A stretch of 64,000 nucleotides of DNA from Pseudomonas sp. PB101 (GCF_009764265.1 NZ_RWIR01000052.1:1-64000); one strand, 5' to 3'; numbered from the stretch's first letter, positions 9,312-18,042 are shown. Program-made: numbers and translations. Notes: a model not told the origin generated them from the letters alone.

Positions 9312-9370
9312 CTCAGCGTCGCTGGCTCTGACCTCAAGGTCCACCGCCAGCAACCCGAATTGAAAAAACA

Positions 9371-9402
9371 AAACCCGTCGTGGGAAACCACGACGGGTTT
9401 TG
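9371..9402 (+). terminator. Intrinsic terminator of the DUF1127 gene
   Basis: Perfect 13-bp stem aaacccgtcgtgg (9371-9383) / ccacgacgggttt (9388-9400), GAAA loop, followed by TTTT. Confidence 0.92.
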
Positions 9403-9463
9403 TCGTTTTGGCCTGTCGATTCTGCACTTACAGTAGGGAAACCTCGATACCAGTACAGTTTGA

Positions 9464-9577
9464 AAAACATGCAAACTGAATGAGTACAATATCGCCTTCG
9501 AGGCTCGTCAGCTCTCGGACCCGGGCATCAGCCACGCCGAGCGCAGCAATGAATTGGACAAACCGTTCTGGCGCTGA
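9464..9577 (+). pseudogene. Decayed second copy of the DUF1127 gene
   Basis: Codons from 9464 to the TGA at 9575-9577 read through to ARQLSDPGISHAERSNELDK then PFWR-stop. This lines up with SRLLADAGISEAQRYEELSK and PFWR at the end of the intact DUF1127 protein 270 bp upstream. No ATG, GTG or TTG start is available in this frame after the TGA at 9461, so the N-terminal half is lost. Just upstream, ccagtacag (9450-9458) matches the operator motif of the intact gene. This is a promoter-plus-gene duplication in which one copy has degenerated. Confidence 0.75.
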
Positions 9578-9720
9578 CTGCCTGCTCGCATGGCCAGGAC
9601 TGTTCGAACCGACACATACAGGCCTAATATCAATGCAGAACGTGGCGAACGCCGAGTGCCTGGCGTCTGACTTGCAGACACTGCGCCATATTTCAAATGG
9701 TCTACCAAAAGGAGTTACCC

Positions 9721-10041
9721 ATGTCCCGTCTTCGCCTGCTTAGCGCTGCGGCTCTGTTTGCCGTGGCTGCCAGTGCCCAAGCCACCAGCTTCATCGTGAC
9801 CACGGATGCGGTTGTCAACGCGCTCAAAGCCACGTCCGATGCGACCACCAACATCGTCTCGTCGTCGTTCAAGGATGACAAGATCGTCCTCGCCGCCCGT
9901 GACGACGCCGCCAGCTTCGTCGCCAGCGAAGGCTCCATCCGCGGCGTGAAACTGGAAAGCGCCCTCGACCACATTCGTCACAAGGCGCCGCAACTGAGCG
10001 CAACAGACGCACAACTGGCGCAAGCGATCCTGACGATCTAA
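9721..10041 (+). CDS. DUF2388 secreted protein, copy 1
   Basis: 106 aa with a Sec signal peptide (LRLLSAAALFAVAASAQA, cleavage near residue 20-21). The mature DUF2388 domain has the core AARDDAASFVASEGSIRGVK and LES, and ends in a LAQAIL motif. The ATG at 9721 has AAAGGAG 6 bases upstream; an upstream start at 9697 is less likely. It is the first of three tandem paralogues, 109 bp before the next. The product is presumably periplasmic. The function of DUF2388 is unknown. Confidence 0.88.
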   Translation: MSRLRLLSAAALFAVAASAQATSFIVTTDAVVNALKATSDATTNIVSSSFKDDKIVLAARDDAASFVASEGSIRGVKLESALDHIRHKAPQLSATDAQLAQAILTI

Positions 10042-10150
10042 GCGACAGCTCAAGACTTGGGGGCACGCTTGAAGTGTCCCCATGTTTCGACGCTGGCTCA
10101 AGAATGGACCTTGCGTTAGCCTTGCGGCTCACTTTCAACAGTCGAGTCAC

Positions 10151-10468
10151 ATGCGCTTTCTTTCAAATACACTGATCGCTCCAGTCTTTCTTGCGCTTGG
10201 CTACTCGGGTTCGGCCCATGCCTTCGACGCCTTCAATCTGTCCACCCAGGGCACCGTTGCCAGTGGTTACGCCACAAGCCTCGTGACCTCCGCCCCCTTC
10301 GACCATAAACTACTGCTCGCCGCCCATGATGACGCCGCGGCGTTCATTGCCAGTGACGGCCAGTTGCGAGGCGCACGGCTGGAGTCAGCCCTGCGGTACC
10401 TGCGCCAAACCCGGGCAAAACTTCATGCCAGCGACCTTGAACTGGCGCAAGCAATTCTCGTCCAATAG
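10151..10468 (+). CDS. DUF2388 secreted protein, copy 2
   Basis: 105 aa with a signal peptide (NTLIAPVFLALGYSGSAHA). The domain core is AAHDDAAAFIASDGQLRGAR then LESALRYLRQ and ELAQAIL. It is the most divergent of the three copies at its mature N-terminus. The RBS is weak. It is followed 27 bp later by copy 3, so they are probably co-transcribed. Confidence 0.85.
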   Translation: MRFLSNTLIAPVFLALGYSGSAHAFDAFNLSTQGTVASGYATSLVTSAPFDHKLLLAAHDDAAAFIASDGQLRGARLESALRYLRQTRAKLHASDLELAQAILVQ

Positions 10469-10495
10469 TTATCCCTGTTTTTCTGGAGTCGTTCC

Positions 10496-10816
10496 ATGCG
10501 TAATCCGCTGATTGCCGCCACCTTAGGCCTGCTGCTGTTGGCTGACGTGACCCAGGCACATACTCTGGTTGCCACCAGTAACATTCTGATCCGTGCTACC
10601 CAGCGCACCCTCGATTTCACCTCCGATACCACCACGTCCATCCGCGACTCGAAAATCGTGCGCGAGGCCCAGGACGATGCCGCCAGTTTCGTTGCCAGCA
10701 ACGGCGACATTCGCGGCGCTCACCTGGAATCCGCTTTCGACTTGCTGCGCACCCGCGTGCCGGAAGCGCGCGACGCCAGCGATCAGGATCTCGCCGAAGC
10801 CATCCTCGCACTGTGA
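10496..10816 (+). CDS. DUF2388 secreted protein, copy 3
   Basis: 106 aa with a signal peptide (NPLIAATLGLLLLADVTQA). The core is EAQDDAASFVASNGDIRGAH then LESAFDLLRT, ending DQDLAEAILAL. Its TGA stop (10814-10816) overlaps the GTG start of the DUF4105 gene at 10813, which couples the two products in translation and points to a shared role. Confidence 0.88.
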   Translation: MRNPLIAATLGLLLLADVTQAHTLVATSNILIRATQRTLDFTSDTTTSIRDSKIVREAQDDAASFVASNGDIRGAHLESAFDLLRTRVPEARDASDQDLAEAILAL

Positions 10817-12774
10817 GGCGTGCACGCGCCTGGCTGCTGACCGGGGCCCTGTTGCTGTTCGGCAACACGGCCCACGCAGGCCTTCAGCTACAACTCAAGA
10901 CCGAAGGTCTGACTCCCACGCAACAGCAAGCCAGCCAGGCGTTGCTCGATGAGGCCATGCAGGCATTGCCGCCACGCTTTATCGAGCAACTGGATCGACG
11001 CATCGTTGTCGGCTGGACTGATGACATGCCGCGCAACGCCTACGGCCAGGCCTCGCTGGTGTCCGAGCTGGATCTGAACCGCAACCTGCTGGCCGGCCTC
11101 ACCGATGGCAGCGCCGCGAGCAAGAAAACCCATCGCCCCCACGGCACCGTGCGCCGGGAAATGCTGGCCACGGTGTTGCACGAGCTGACTCATATCTATG
11201 ATCGCTCGCGCCTGTGGCCGGACCCCGAACGCAAGCTGATCCAGCGCTGCACCCAGCGCAGTGACAGCTCAGGGCTGGTTGGCATTCCCGACCAATGCCG
11301 GGGTCAGTCCGGTCGGCGTTTTACCCTCAGCGACGATCCGCGCCTGCTCGACCTCGCCGGCTGGCAGCAATACGTAGGCCGCCGCGGGGAACGCGAACAG
11401 CACAATCGCCAGATTGCCCGCACTCCGGATATCTACGAGACCAGCAGTCCAAAGGAATTCGTCGCGGTCAACATGGAGTATTTCCTCCTCGACCCGACCT
11501 ACGCTTGCCGCCGTCCCGCACTGTACCGCTACTACAAAGAGCATTTCGGCTGGGCGCCTGCCGCCAGGGAAACCTGCAGCAAAACCGTCTCCTTCCTCAA
11601 TGCCGGTAACGACTTCGCCAAGACGCCATTGGGTCAGGTCGATCCGGAGCGGGTCTATGCCGTCGACTATCTGCTGGCCGAAGCCAACCAGAACCTGTTC
11701 AGCCGCTGGGGCCACAGCATGTTGCGCCTGGTGATCTGCGCACCCGGCCGACCACGCGGACCGGACTGTCGACTCGATCTCGATCAGCATCTGGTGCTGT
11801 CGTACCGCGCCTTTGTCGGCGACGTGCAGCTGTCGAGCTGGGATGGCCTGGTCGGCAAATACCCGTCGCGGCTGTTTATCCTGCCGCTGTCCCAGGTCAT
11901 CGACGAATACACCAAGACCGAACTGCGCAGCCTGGCCTCCGTGCCCCTGAACCTGTCGCGCACAGAGATTGAAGACGTCGTGGAACGTGCCGCCGAGATG
12001 CACTGGAGCTACGACGGCAACTATTTCTTCCTGTCCAACAACTGCGCGGTGGAAGAGCTGAAGTTGCTGCGCGGCGGCACCAACAACCCGAAGTTGGTAG
12101 GGCTCGACAACATCATGCCCAACGGCTTGCTGGAAGTGCTCAAGGGCCGCGGGCTCGCCGATACCAGCGTGCTCGACGATCCCAAGGAAGCGCTGCGCCT
12201 GGGCTATCGATTCGATTCTTTCCGCGAGCGCTACCAGGCCATGTTCGAGATCCTGAAAAAGCACTTGCCGATCAAGCAGGAAACCGTCGAAGACTGGCTG
12301 GACCTGAAAGCCGCGCAACGCCGGCAGTGGTTCGAGCAGGCCGATTTGCGCACCAGCGCCGCGTTGCTCCTGTTGGAGCAGGCCAGTTACCGTCAGCAGT
12401 TGCTGCTGGCCCAGGATGAAGTGAAACAGCGCTATCTGGGCGCCCGGGAACTGAAGAGTGGTGGCATGGACAAGGCCAACGAGACCCTCAAGGACATTCT
12501 CGCCAACAGTGGCTTCCTCAGCCGTCCGGCGGAACTGCTGGGCACCAACGGTTATGGCTTGCCGCAGCCGAGCGAGTGGGAGCATCTGGAATCGGAAAGC
12601 AGCCAGCGCCAGAAACAGCTCCTGGCGCTGTCCGGGGATCTGGACAAGGAAGTGAGAGCGTTGCTTGAACCAGACCGCGCCGCCGAAATGGCCGCCAACG
12701 AGGCCAACCTGAAGCAGATTGGCGAGCACTTGCGCAAACTGCATAAGGCAGCGGGCGGGCTAGAGTTGCCTTGA
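10813..12774 (+). CDS. DUF4105 exported protein with HELTH motif
   Basis: 653 aa, GTG start overlapping the stop of the third DUF2388 gene. A signal peptide (WLLTGALLLFGNTAHAG) directs it to the envelope. The N-terminal third has VLHELTHIYDRS, a zincin-type HExxH at residues 123-127, and later SPKEFVAVNMEYFLLDP, where Glu could be a further ligand. The middle carries the DUF4105 domain (NQNLFSRWGHSMLRLVIC; YDGNYFFLSNNCAVEELKLL). The C-terminal third looks helical and coiled. A metallopeptidase activity is a reasonable guess but not shown. It ends the DUF2388 operon. Confidence 0.85.
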   Translation: MRRARAWLLTGALLLFGNTAHAGLQLQLKTEGLTPTQQQASQALLDEAMQALPPRFIEQLDRRIVVGWTDDMPRNAYGQASLVSELDLNRNLLAGLTDGSAASKKTHRPHGTVRREMLATVLHELTHIYDRSRLWPDPERKLIQRCTQRSDSSGLVGIPDQCRGQSGRRFTLSDDPRLLDLAGWQQYVGRRGEREQHNRQIARTPDIYETSSPKEFVAVNMEYFLLDPTYACRRPALYRYYKEHFGWAPAARETCSKTVSFLNAGNDFAKTPLGQVDPERVYAVDYLLAEANQNLFSRWGHSMLRLVICAPGRPRGPDCRLDLDQHLVLSYRAFVGDVQLSSWDGLVGKYPSRLFILPLSQVIDEYTKTELRSLASVPLNLSRTEIEDVVERAAEMHWSYDGNYFFLSNNCAVEELKLLRGGTNNPKLVGLDNIMPNGLLEVLKGRGLADTSVLDDPKEALRLGYRFDSFRERYQAMFEILKKHLPIKQETVEDWLDLKAAQRRQWFEQADLRTSAALLLLEQASYRQQLLLAQDEVKQRYLGARELKSGGMDKANETLKDILANSGFLSRPAELLGTNGYGLPQPSEWEHLESESSQRQKQLLALSGDLDKEVRALLEPDRAAEMAANEANLKQIGEHLRKLHKAAGGLELP

Positions 12775-12783
12775 CCCGTAACC

Positions 12784-12876
12784 TGGAGGAGCGAGCCTGC
12801 TCGCGAAAGCGGTGAATCAGTCAACATGGATGTTGAAGCTGATGGCCTATTCGCGAGCAAGCTCGCTCCCACAGGG
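12784..12876. repeat. REP pair (REPIN), gcgagc family
   Basis: Two inverted REP arms, ggagcgagcctgctcgcgaa and ttcgcgagcaagctcgctcc, flank a small internal hairpin (tcaacat-gg-atgttga). It lies between the convergent ends of the DUF4105 gene and trpA. Confidence 0.9.
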
Positions 12877-12882
12877 TTTTAG

Positions 12883-13695
12883 TCAGCTGACGCGGGCTTT
12901 ACGCACGCCTTCGGCCAACGCCGAACACAGGCTCAGCACGCCATCCACGGCTTGCTCCGGGGTGGTGGCATTGGCGATGTGATCGATCAGTGCCGAACCC
13001 ACCACAACACCATCAGCCAGACGCGCAATGGACGCTGCCTGCTCCGGCGTCCGGATACCGAAACCGATGCTGATCGGCAGGTCGGTATGGCGACGCAGAC
13101 GGGCGACAGCCTCTTCGACGTGTTCCAGCGTGGCGGCACCGGCACCGGTCACACCGGCTACCGAGACGTAGTAGACGAAACCCGAGCTGCCATTGAGAAC
13201 GGTCGGCAGGCGCACATCGTCGGTGGTTGGCGTCGTCAAACGGATAAAGTCCAGGCCCGCAGCCTGTGCCGGGTCGCACAGTTCGCCGTTATGTTCAGGC
13301 GGCAGATCGACCACGATCAGGCCATCGACACCAGCCTCCTTGGCTTCGGCAATGAAGCGCGGTACGCCGTACATGTGGATCGGATTGAAGTAACCCATCA
13401 GCACCAGCGGCGTTTCGTTGTTGTCCTGGCGGAACTCGCGAACCATTTGCAGGGTTTTCGCCAGATTCTGTTTGGCACCCAACGCACGGATGTTGGCGAG
13501 CTGGATGGCCGGGCCGTCAGCCATCGGGTCGGTGAAGGGCATGCCCAGTTCGATCACGTCGGCGCCGGCGGCCGGCAAGCCCTTGAGGATGGCCAGCGAG
13601 GTGTCATAGCCCGGGTCGCCAGCGGTCACGAAAGTCACGAGGGCGGCGCGGTTCTGTTCCTTGAGTTCGGCAAAACGCGTTTGCAGGCGGCTCAT
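12883..13695 (-). CDS. trpA: Tryptophan synthase alpha subunit
   Basis: 270 aa, full length. It cleaves indole-3-glycerol phosphate to indole, which is channelled to TrpB. Visible signatures: LVTFVTAGDPGYDTSLAIL, IELGMPFTDPMADGPAIQ (catalytic Glu and Asp), and the phosphate-binding GFGIRTPEQA and DGVVVGSAL. The ATG shares its A with the trpB TGA (TGATG), so the pair is translationally coupled. Confidence 0.97.
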   Translation of the reverse strand: MSRLQTRFAELKEQNRAALVTFVTAGDPGYDTSLAILKGLPAAGADVIELGMPFTDPMADGPAIQLANIRALGAKQNLAKTLQMVREFRQDNNETPLVLMGYFNPIHMYGVPRFIAEAKEAGVDGLIVVDLPPEHNGELCDPAQAAGLDFIRLTTPTTDDVRLPTVLNGSSGFVYYVSVAGVTGAGAATLEHVEEAVARLRRHTDLPISIGFGIRTPEQAASIARLADGVVVGSALIDHIANATTPEQAVDGVLSLCSALAEGVRKARVS

Positions 13696-14930
13696 CAGTG
13701 TTTCTCCTGCTTTACTGGCTCTTGTAGAGAGTTTTCCATGTGGTGCATCACGGTCTGCATGTCTTTGTCGCCACGGCCGGACAGGTTGACGACCATCAGG
13801 TGATCCTTTGGCAGGCTCGGCGCGCGCTTGAACACTTCAGCCAGGGCATGGGCGCTTTCCAAGGCAGGAATGATCCCTTCCAGGCGGCAGCACTGGTGGA
13901 ACGCAGCGAGAGCTTCGTCGTCAGTCACCGAGGTGTACTGAACGCGGCCGATGTCATGCAACCAGGCGTGTTCCGGGCCGATACCCGGGTAGTCGAGGCC
14001 GGCAGAAATCGAGTGGGCGTCGATGATCTGGCCATCGTCGTCCTGCAGCAGGAAAGTGCGGTTGCCGTGCAACACGCCCGGTACGCCGCCATTCAGGCTG
14101 GCAGCGTGCTTGCCGGTTTCGATGCCATAACCGGCGGCTTCAACGCCGATGATCTCGACACTCTTGTCGTCGAGGAACGGGTGGAACAGGCCCATGGCGT
14201 TGGAACCACCGCCAATGCACGCCACCAGGCTGTCCGGCAGGCGGCCTTCCTGGGCTTGCAGTTGCTCACGGGTTTCCTTGCCGATCACGGCCTGGAAGTC
14301 GCGAACCATTGCCGGGTAAGGGTGCGGACCGGCCACTGTGCCGATCAGGTAGAAGGTGCTGTCGACGTTGGTCACCCAGTCACGCAGGGCTTCGTTCATC
14401 GCATCCTTGAGCGTACCGGTGCCGGCGACCACCGGGATCACTTCGGCGCCCAGCAGCTTCATGCGGAACACGTTGGCCTGCTGACGTTCGATGTCAGTGG
14501 TGCCCATGTAGATCACGCAATCCAGGCCGAAACGCGCAGCCACGGTAGCAGTTGCCACACCGTGCATGCCGGCGCCGGTCTCGGCGATGATGCGTTTCTT
14601 GCCCATGCGCCGCGCCAGCAGGATCTGGCCGATGCAGTTGTTGATCTTGTGCGCGCCGGTATGGTTCAGCTCTTCGCGCTTGAGATAAATCTTCGCGCCA
14701 CCGCAGAACTCGGTCAGACGTTCGGCGAAGTACAACGGGCTTGGACGTCCGACGTAGTCGCGCTGGAAGTAGGCCAGCTCTTCCTTGAATGCAGGATCTT
14801 CCTTGGCCAACTCATATTCGCGGGCCAGGTCGAGGATCAACGGCATCAGGGTTTCGGCGACGTAACGGCCGCCGAACGCGCCAAACAGGCCGTTGGCGTC
14901 AGGGCCGTTGCGCAGATTAGTCTGGGTCAT
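13695..14930 (-). CDS. trpB: Tryptophan synthase beta subunit
   Basis: 411 aa. PLP enzyme that condenses indole with serine to give tryptophan. The PLP lysine lies in KREELNHTGAHKINNCIGQI; the phosphate loop is CIGGGSNAMG. The start at 14930 (TQTNLRNGPDANGLFGAFGG) is the family start; an in-frame extension to 15044 would run into trpI and is rejected. First gene of the trpBA operon, divergent from its activator trpI. Confidence 0.97.
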   Translation of the reverse strand: MTQTNLRNGPDANGLFGAFGGRYVAETLMPLILDLAREYELAKEDPAFKEELAYFQRDYVGRPSPLYFAERLTEFCGGAKIYLKREELNHTGAHKINNCIGQILLARRMGKKRIIAETGAGMHGVATATVAARFGLDCVIYMGTTDIERQQANVFRMKLLGAEVIPVVAGTGTLKDAMNEALRDWVTNVDSTFYLIGTVAGPHPYPAMVRDFQAVIGKETREQLQAQEGRLPDSLVACIGGGSNAMGLFHPFLDDKSVEIIGVEAAGYGIETGKHAASLNGGVPGVLHGNRTFLLQDDDGQIIDAHSISAGLDYPGIGPEHAWLHDIGRVQYTSVTDDEALAAFHQCCRLEGIIPALESAHALAEVFKRAPSLPKDHLMVVNLSGRGDKDMQTVMHHMENSLQEPVKQEKH

Positions 14931-15018
14931 GGGGCGCTCCAGTTGAATGCGGGAAGTGACAATGAAGTCCACTCTACCCCTGACGTACCAGACTGAAAAC
15001 CGATAAGATCGCCGCAAC

Positions 15019-15037
15019 CTGTTAGGAAAACTCACAG
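15019..15037. promoter_or_regulatory. Dyad in the trpB-trpI spacer, candidate TrpI site
   Basis: CTGTTAGGAAAACTCACAG has near-dyad symmetry (6 of 7 positions per arm) and fits a LysR-type site with an 11-base core spacing. It is just upstream of the trpI start, so TrpI bound here could activate trpBA (with indoleglycerol phosphate, as known for P. aeruginosa) and repress its own gene. Assignment is inferred. Confidence 0.55.
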
Positions 15038-15042
15038 ATCCC

Positions 15043-15936
15043 ATGAGCCACGACCTCCCACCGTTGAACGCCCTGCGCGCCTTCGAGGCGACGGCCCGCC
15101 TGAACAGTGTCAGTCAGGCCGCCGAGCAGCTACATGTCACGCATGGTGCGGTCAGCCGACAGCTGAAAGTGCTTGAAGAGCACCTCGGCGTGAGTCTTTT
15201 CATCAAGGATGGTCGCGGCCTGAAACTCACAGATGCCGGCCTGCGTTTGCGCGACGCCAGCGCAGAAGCGTTCGAGCGCCTGCGTACCGTGTGCGCTGAA
15301 CTCACCCAGAGCACGGCCGATGCGCCTTTTGTCCTCGGCTGTTCGGGAAGCTTGCTGGCCCGATGGTTCATTCCGCGTCTTGGACGGTTGAATGCCGACT
15401 TGCCCGACCTTCGATTGCACCTGTCGGCCGGAGAAGGCGATCTCGACCCACGCCGTCCGGGCCTGGACGCCTTGCTGGTGTTTGCCGAGCCACCCTGGCC
15501 GGCGGACATGCAGGTATTCGAGCTCGCCAGCGAACGGATCGGCCCGGTCATGAGTCCACGGTTTTCCGGATATGAACGGCTCAAGTCGGCGCCCGCCACA
15601 GCGCTGCTGAGCGAAACAGTACTGCGCACCACTTCGCGTCCGCAAGCCTGGCCTAGCTGGGCGCAGCAAAGCGGCCTCGATGCCAAGGCGTTGAAGTACG
15701 GACAAGGTTTTGAGCATTTGTATTACTTGCTGGAAGCGGCCGTGGCCGGGCTGGGCGTGGCGATTGCCCCTGAACCACTGGTGACCGAAGACTTGAAGGC
15801 GGGTCGCCTGGTCGCACCATGGGGTTTCAGCGAAACCCCGGCGCATCTGGCGTTGTGGTTACCCAAGCGCGCCGCGGACGGGCGCGCCCGGCAACTGGCG
15901 CAGTGGCTCAAGAACGAACTGCGGCGAGCGGATTAA
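15043..15936 (+). CDS. trpI: LysR-family activator of trpBA
   Basis: 297 aa. The winged helix reads PLNALRAFEATARLNSVSQA then AEQLHVTHGAVSRQLKVLEE. The effector domain is in the GcvA/TrpI group. Divergent from trpBA, the conserved arrangement in Pseudomonas. In the known system TrpI senses indoleglycerol phosphate. Its TAA overlaps the convergent DUF883 stop. Confidence 0.93.
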   Translation: MSHDLPPLNALRAFEATARLNSVSQAAEQLHVTHGAVSRQLKVLEEHLGVSLFIKDGRGLKLTDAGLRLRDASAEAFERLRTVCAELTQSTADAPFVLGCSGSLLARWFIPRLGRLNADLPDLRLHLSAGEGDLDPRRPGLDALLVFAEPPWPADMQVFELASERIGPVMSPRFSGYERLKSAPATALLSETVLRTTSRPQAWPSWAQQSGLDAKALKYGQGFEHLYYLLEAAVAGLGVAIAPEPLVTEDLKAGRLVAPWGFSETPAHLALWLPKRAADGRARQLAQWLKNELRRAD

Positions 15937-16256
15937 TCACGCTTGCACAACAGATAAGCGGCCAGCAGGCCCAATGCGCCCACGGCGACACCGGCTGTTG
16001 TCCAGGGGTGTTCCTGGGCGTAGTCCCGGGTGGCAATTCCGGTTTCGCGGGTTTTGACCTTGACCTCTTCATAGGCGTCGGCAAGCAGATGGCGCGAGTG
16101 CTTCAAGGCATTCTCGGCGTTGCCTTTCAGGGTCTTGAGGGTTTTACGCGACTCGTCCGAGGCGTCGTCCTTCAGATTTTCCAAAGACTTGAGCAGACTC
16201 TCGATCTCCGCTTCCATGCTTTGCAATGAGGCTTTGCGTAACGAGGTGTTGGCCAT
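15933..16256 (-). CDS. DUF883 (ElaB/YqjD-like) membrane-anchored protein
   Basis: 107 aa. The N-terminal two thirds is a charged helix (EIESLLKSLENLKDDASDES). The C-terminus is one hydrophobic anchor, VAVGALGLLAAYLLC, ending KRD. E. coli ElaB and YqjD of this family are sigma-S-controlled inner-membrane proteins that bind ribosomes; the role here is unknown. GGAGAG precedes the ATG. Its stop overlaps the trpI stop by 3 bp. Confidence 0.85.
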   Translation of the reverse strand: MANTSLRKASLQSMEAEIESLLKSLENLKDDASDESRKTLKTLKGNAENALKHSRHLLADAYEEVKVKTRETGIATRDYAQEHPWTTAGVAVGALGLLAAYLLCKRD

Positions 16257-16413
16257 GGTGGCTCTCCTGCATTGGTGATGAGTGGCGTGTGTTGGTTGGG
16301 ACTTCAGGGGTTGGAGAAAGTGCAGAAAATCTGAACTTCATCCTCAGAACGGCCAACAGAAGAAATAGGAAAAATCACTGCTAGGCTGTAATTCACACGC
16401 CGAGGAGAACGCC

Positions 16414-16629
16414 ATGTCTGACCATCACACCTACAAGAAAGTCGAGCTGATCGGCTCGTCCACCAGCAGTATCGAAGATGCAATCAACAACGCGCTGACC
16501 GAAGCCAGCAAAAGCATCAAGTACATGGAATGGTTTGAAGTGACCGAGACCCGTGGGCATATCAGGGACGGCAAGGCTGCACACTTTCAGGTTACCCTGA
16601 AAGTAGGATTCCGCATTGCCAGCAGCTGA
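16414..16629 (+). CDS. Dodecin family flavin-binding protein
   Basis: 71 aa, typical for dodecin, a hollow 12-mer that stores flavins. Conserved features: YKKVELIGSSTSSIEDAINN, KYMEWFEVTETRGHI with the stacking Trp, and HFQVTLKVGF with the flavin-contacting Gln. RBS GAGGAG (16401-16406). Monocistronic. Confidence 0.93.
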   Translation: MSDHHTYKKVELIGSSTSSIEDAINNALTEASKSIKYMEWFEVTETRGHIRDGKAAHFQVTLKVGFRIASS

Positions 16630-16750
16630 CTTTGCGCTAGTCTTCTGAACTTGCACGCCGGCCGAATGCCATAGGGAATGGCAAAACGCTGAATGAGTAC
16701 GTCCGGCTGACGGCTGGTTACCCCTATGATCCGACCAGGGAATGCAACCG

Positions 16751-16972
16751 ATGAAGAAGTTTATGTTGGCGGTAGGTTTGTTAAGCCTTGCGGGGAGCGC
16801 ATTGGCGGGTGGCAAGCCATGCGAAGAGCTGAAAGCCGAAATCGCAGCGAAACTTGATGCCAAGGGCGTTTCCGGTTATTCGCTGGAGATTGTCGATAAA
16901 GGTACCGCTGCCGGCGGCAAAGTCGTTGGTAAATGCGAAGCGGGCGCCAAAGTGATCGTCTATAAAAAATAG
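16751..16972 (+). CDS. DUF1161 secreted protein, copy 1
   Basis: 73 aa with a signal peptide (KKFMLAVGLLSLAGSALAGG). The DUF1161 domain begins KPCEELKAEIAAKLDAKGVS; two cysteines (in KPCEEL and GKCEAG) may pair in the periplasm. The ATG at 16751 has CAGGG 10 bases upstream; 16742 is the alternative. Function unknown. A paralogue lies at 18895-19128. Confidence 0.88.
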   Translation: MKKFMLAVGLLSLAGSALAGGKPCEELKAEIAAKLDAKGVSGYSLEIVDKGTAAGGKVVGKCEAGAKVIVYKK

Positions 16973-16991
16973 GCCGGTACGCGCCCGAATG

Positions 16992-17021
16992 AAAAAGCCG
17001 GCGTCCTGGCGCCGGCTTTTT
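16992..17021. terminator. Bidirectional terminator
   Basis: Twelve-bp stem aaaaagccggcg (16992-17003) / cgccggcttttt (17010-17021), with A- and T-runs on both sides. It serves the DUF1161 gene and the convergent LLM oxidoreductase. Confidence 0.92.
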
Positions 17022-17040
17022 CATGCCTGCCGTTTGAGTG

Positions 17041-18042
17041 TCAGCCTCGCATGACCTGCGCCAGCAGCTCGTAGGAATGCACGCGATCGGAATGTTCGTA
17101 CAGGTCAGAGGTGAAAATCAGCTCGTCTGCCTGAGTCTGTTCGATCAGGACCTCGAGCTTGGCGCGAATTTTCTGCGGACTGCCGATCATCGCCAGACCA
17201 AGGAAATCATGCACAGCGTCTTTCTCATGGGGCAGCCACAGGCCGTCCATGGTCTTCACCGGGGGACGCTGCACCAGGCTTTGCCCGCGCATCAGGGCCA
17301 GTATCCGCTGGAACACCGAAGTCGCCAGGTAATCGGCCTGCTCGTCGGTATCGGCCGCCACCAATGGCACGCCGAGCATCACGTAGGGCTTGTCCAGAAC
17401 TGCCGAGGGCTTGAAGTGGTTGCGGTAGACCCGAATCGCTTCATGCATGTAGCGCGGCGCGAAATGCGAAGCGAAGGCGTAGGGCAAACCGCGTTCACCG
17501 GCCAGCTGTGCACTGAACAGACTCGACCCCAACAGCCAGACCGGTACATTGGTCCCGGTTCCCGGCATGGCGATGATGCGTTGATCCGGGGTTCGTGGCC
17601 CCAGGTAGCGCACCAGCTCCGCCACATCTTCCGGGAAGTCGTCGGCGCTGCCCGAGCGCTCGCGGCGCAGTGCCCGTGCAGTCATCTGGTCGGAGCCGGG
17701 GGCGCGCCCCAGGCCCAGGTCGATCCGGCCCGGATAAAGGCTTTCCAGGGTGCCGAACTGCTCGGCAATCACCAACGGTGCGTGGTTGGGCAACATCACT
17801 CCGCCCGAACCGACCCGAATGGTTGACGTACCACCGGCCAGATAACCCAGAAGCACCGAGGTCGCGGAACTGGCGATGCCGTCCATGTTGTGGTGTTCGG
17901 CCACCCAGAAGCGGTTGTAGCCGAACTTCTCGACGTGCTGCGCCAGGTCCAGCGAGTTGCGCAGCGACTGGGCCGCGCTGCCGTTCTCGCGCACCGGCAC
18001 CAGGTCGAGGGTCGAGAACTTGATATCGGACAGTCGTTTCAT
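17041..18042 (-). CDS. LLM class flavin-dependent oxidoreductase
   Basis: 333-aa bacterial-luciferase-like TIM-barrel protein, closest in style to E. coli YhbW. Visible: KFSTLDLVPVRENGSAAQ, RFWVAEHHNMDGIASSAT, VGSGGVMLPNHAPLVIAEQF and RIDLGLGRAPGSDQMTARAL (FMN/phosphate region). The start at 18042 matches the family N-terminus; the upstream extension to 18117 does not. The substrate is unknown. Divergent from the OsmC gene. Confidence 0.9.
   Translation of the reverse strand: MKRLSDIKFSTLDLVPVRENGSAAQSLRNSLDLAQHVEKFGYNRFWVAEHHNMDGIASSATSVLLGYLAGGTSTIRVGSGGVMLPNHAPLVIAEQFGTLESLYPGRIDLGLGRAPGSDQMTARALRRERSGSADDFPEDVAELVRYLGPRTPDQRIIAMPGTGTNVPVWLLGSSLFSAQLAGERGLPYAFASHFAPRYMHEAIRVYRNHFKPSAVLDKPYVMLGVPLVAADTDEQADYLATSVFQRILALMRGQSLVQRPPVKTMDGLWLPHEKDAVHDFLGLAMIGSPQKIRAKLEVLIEQTQADELIFTSDLYEHSDRVHSYELLAQVMRG

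Noticed and set aside
9480..9743. 87-codon frame over the DUF1127 remnant
   Set aside because: A different frame from the remnant, no RBS, and it runs into the DUF2388 RBS.
13740..14996. 418-codon frame antisense to trpB
   Set aside because: Exact shadow of trpB; high-GC third positions keep the opposite strand open. No family resemblance.
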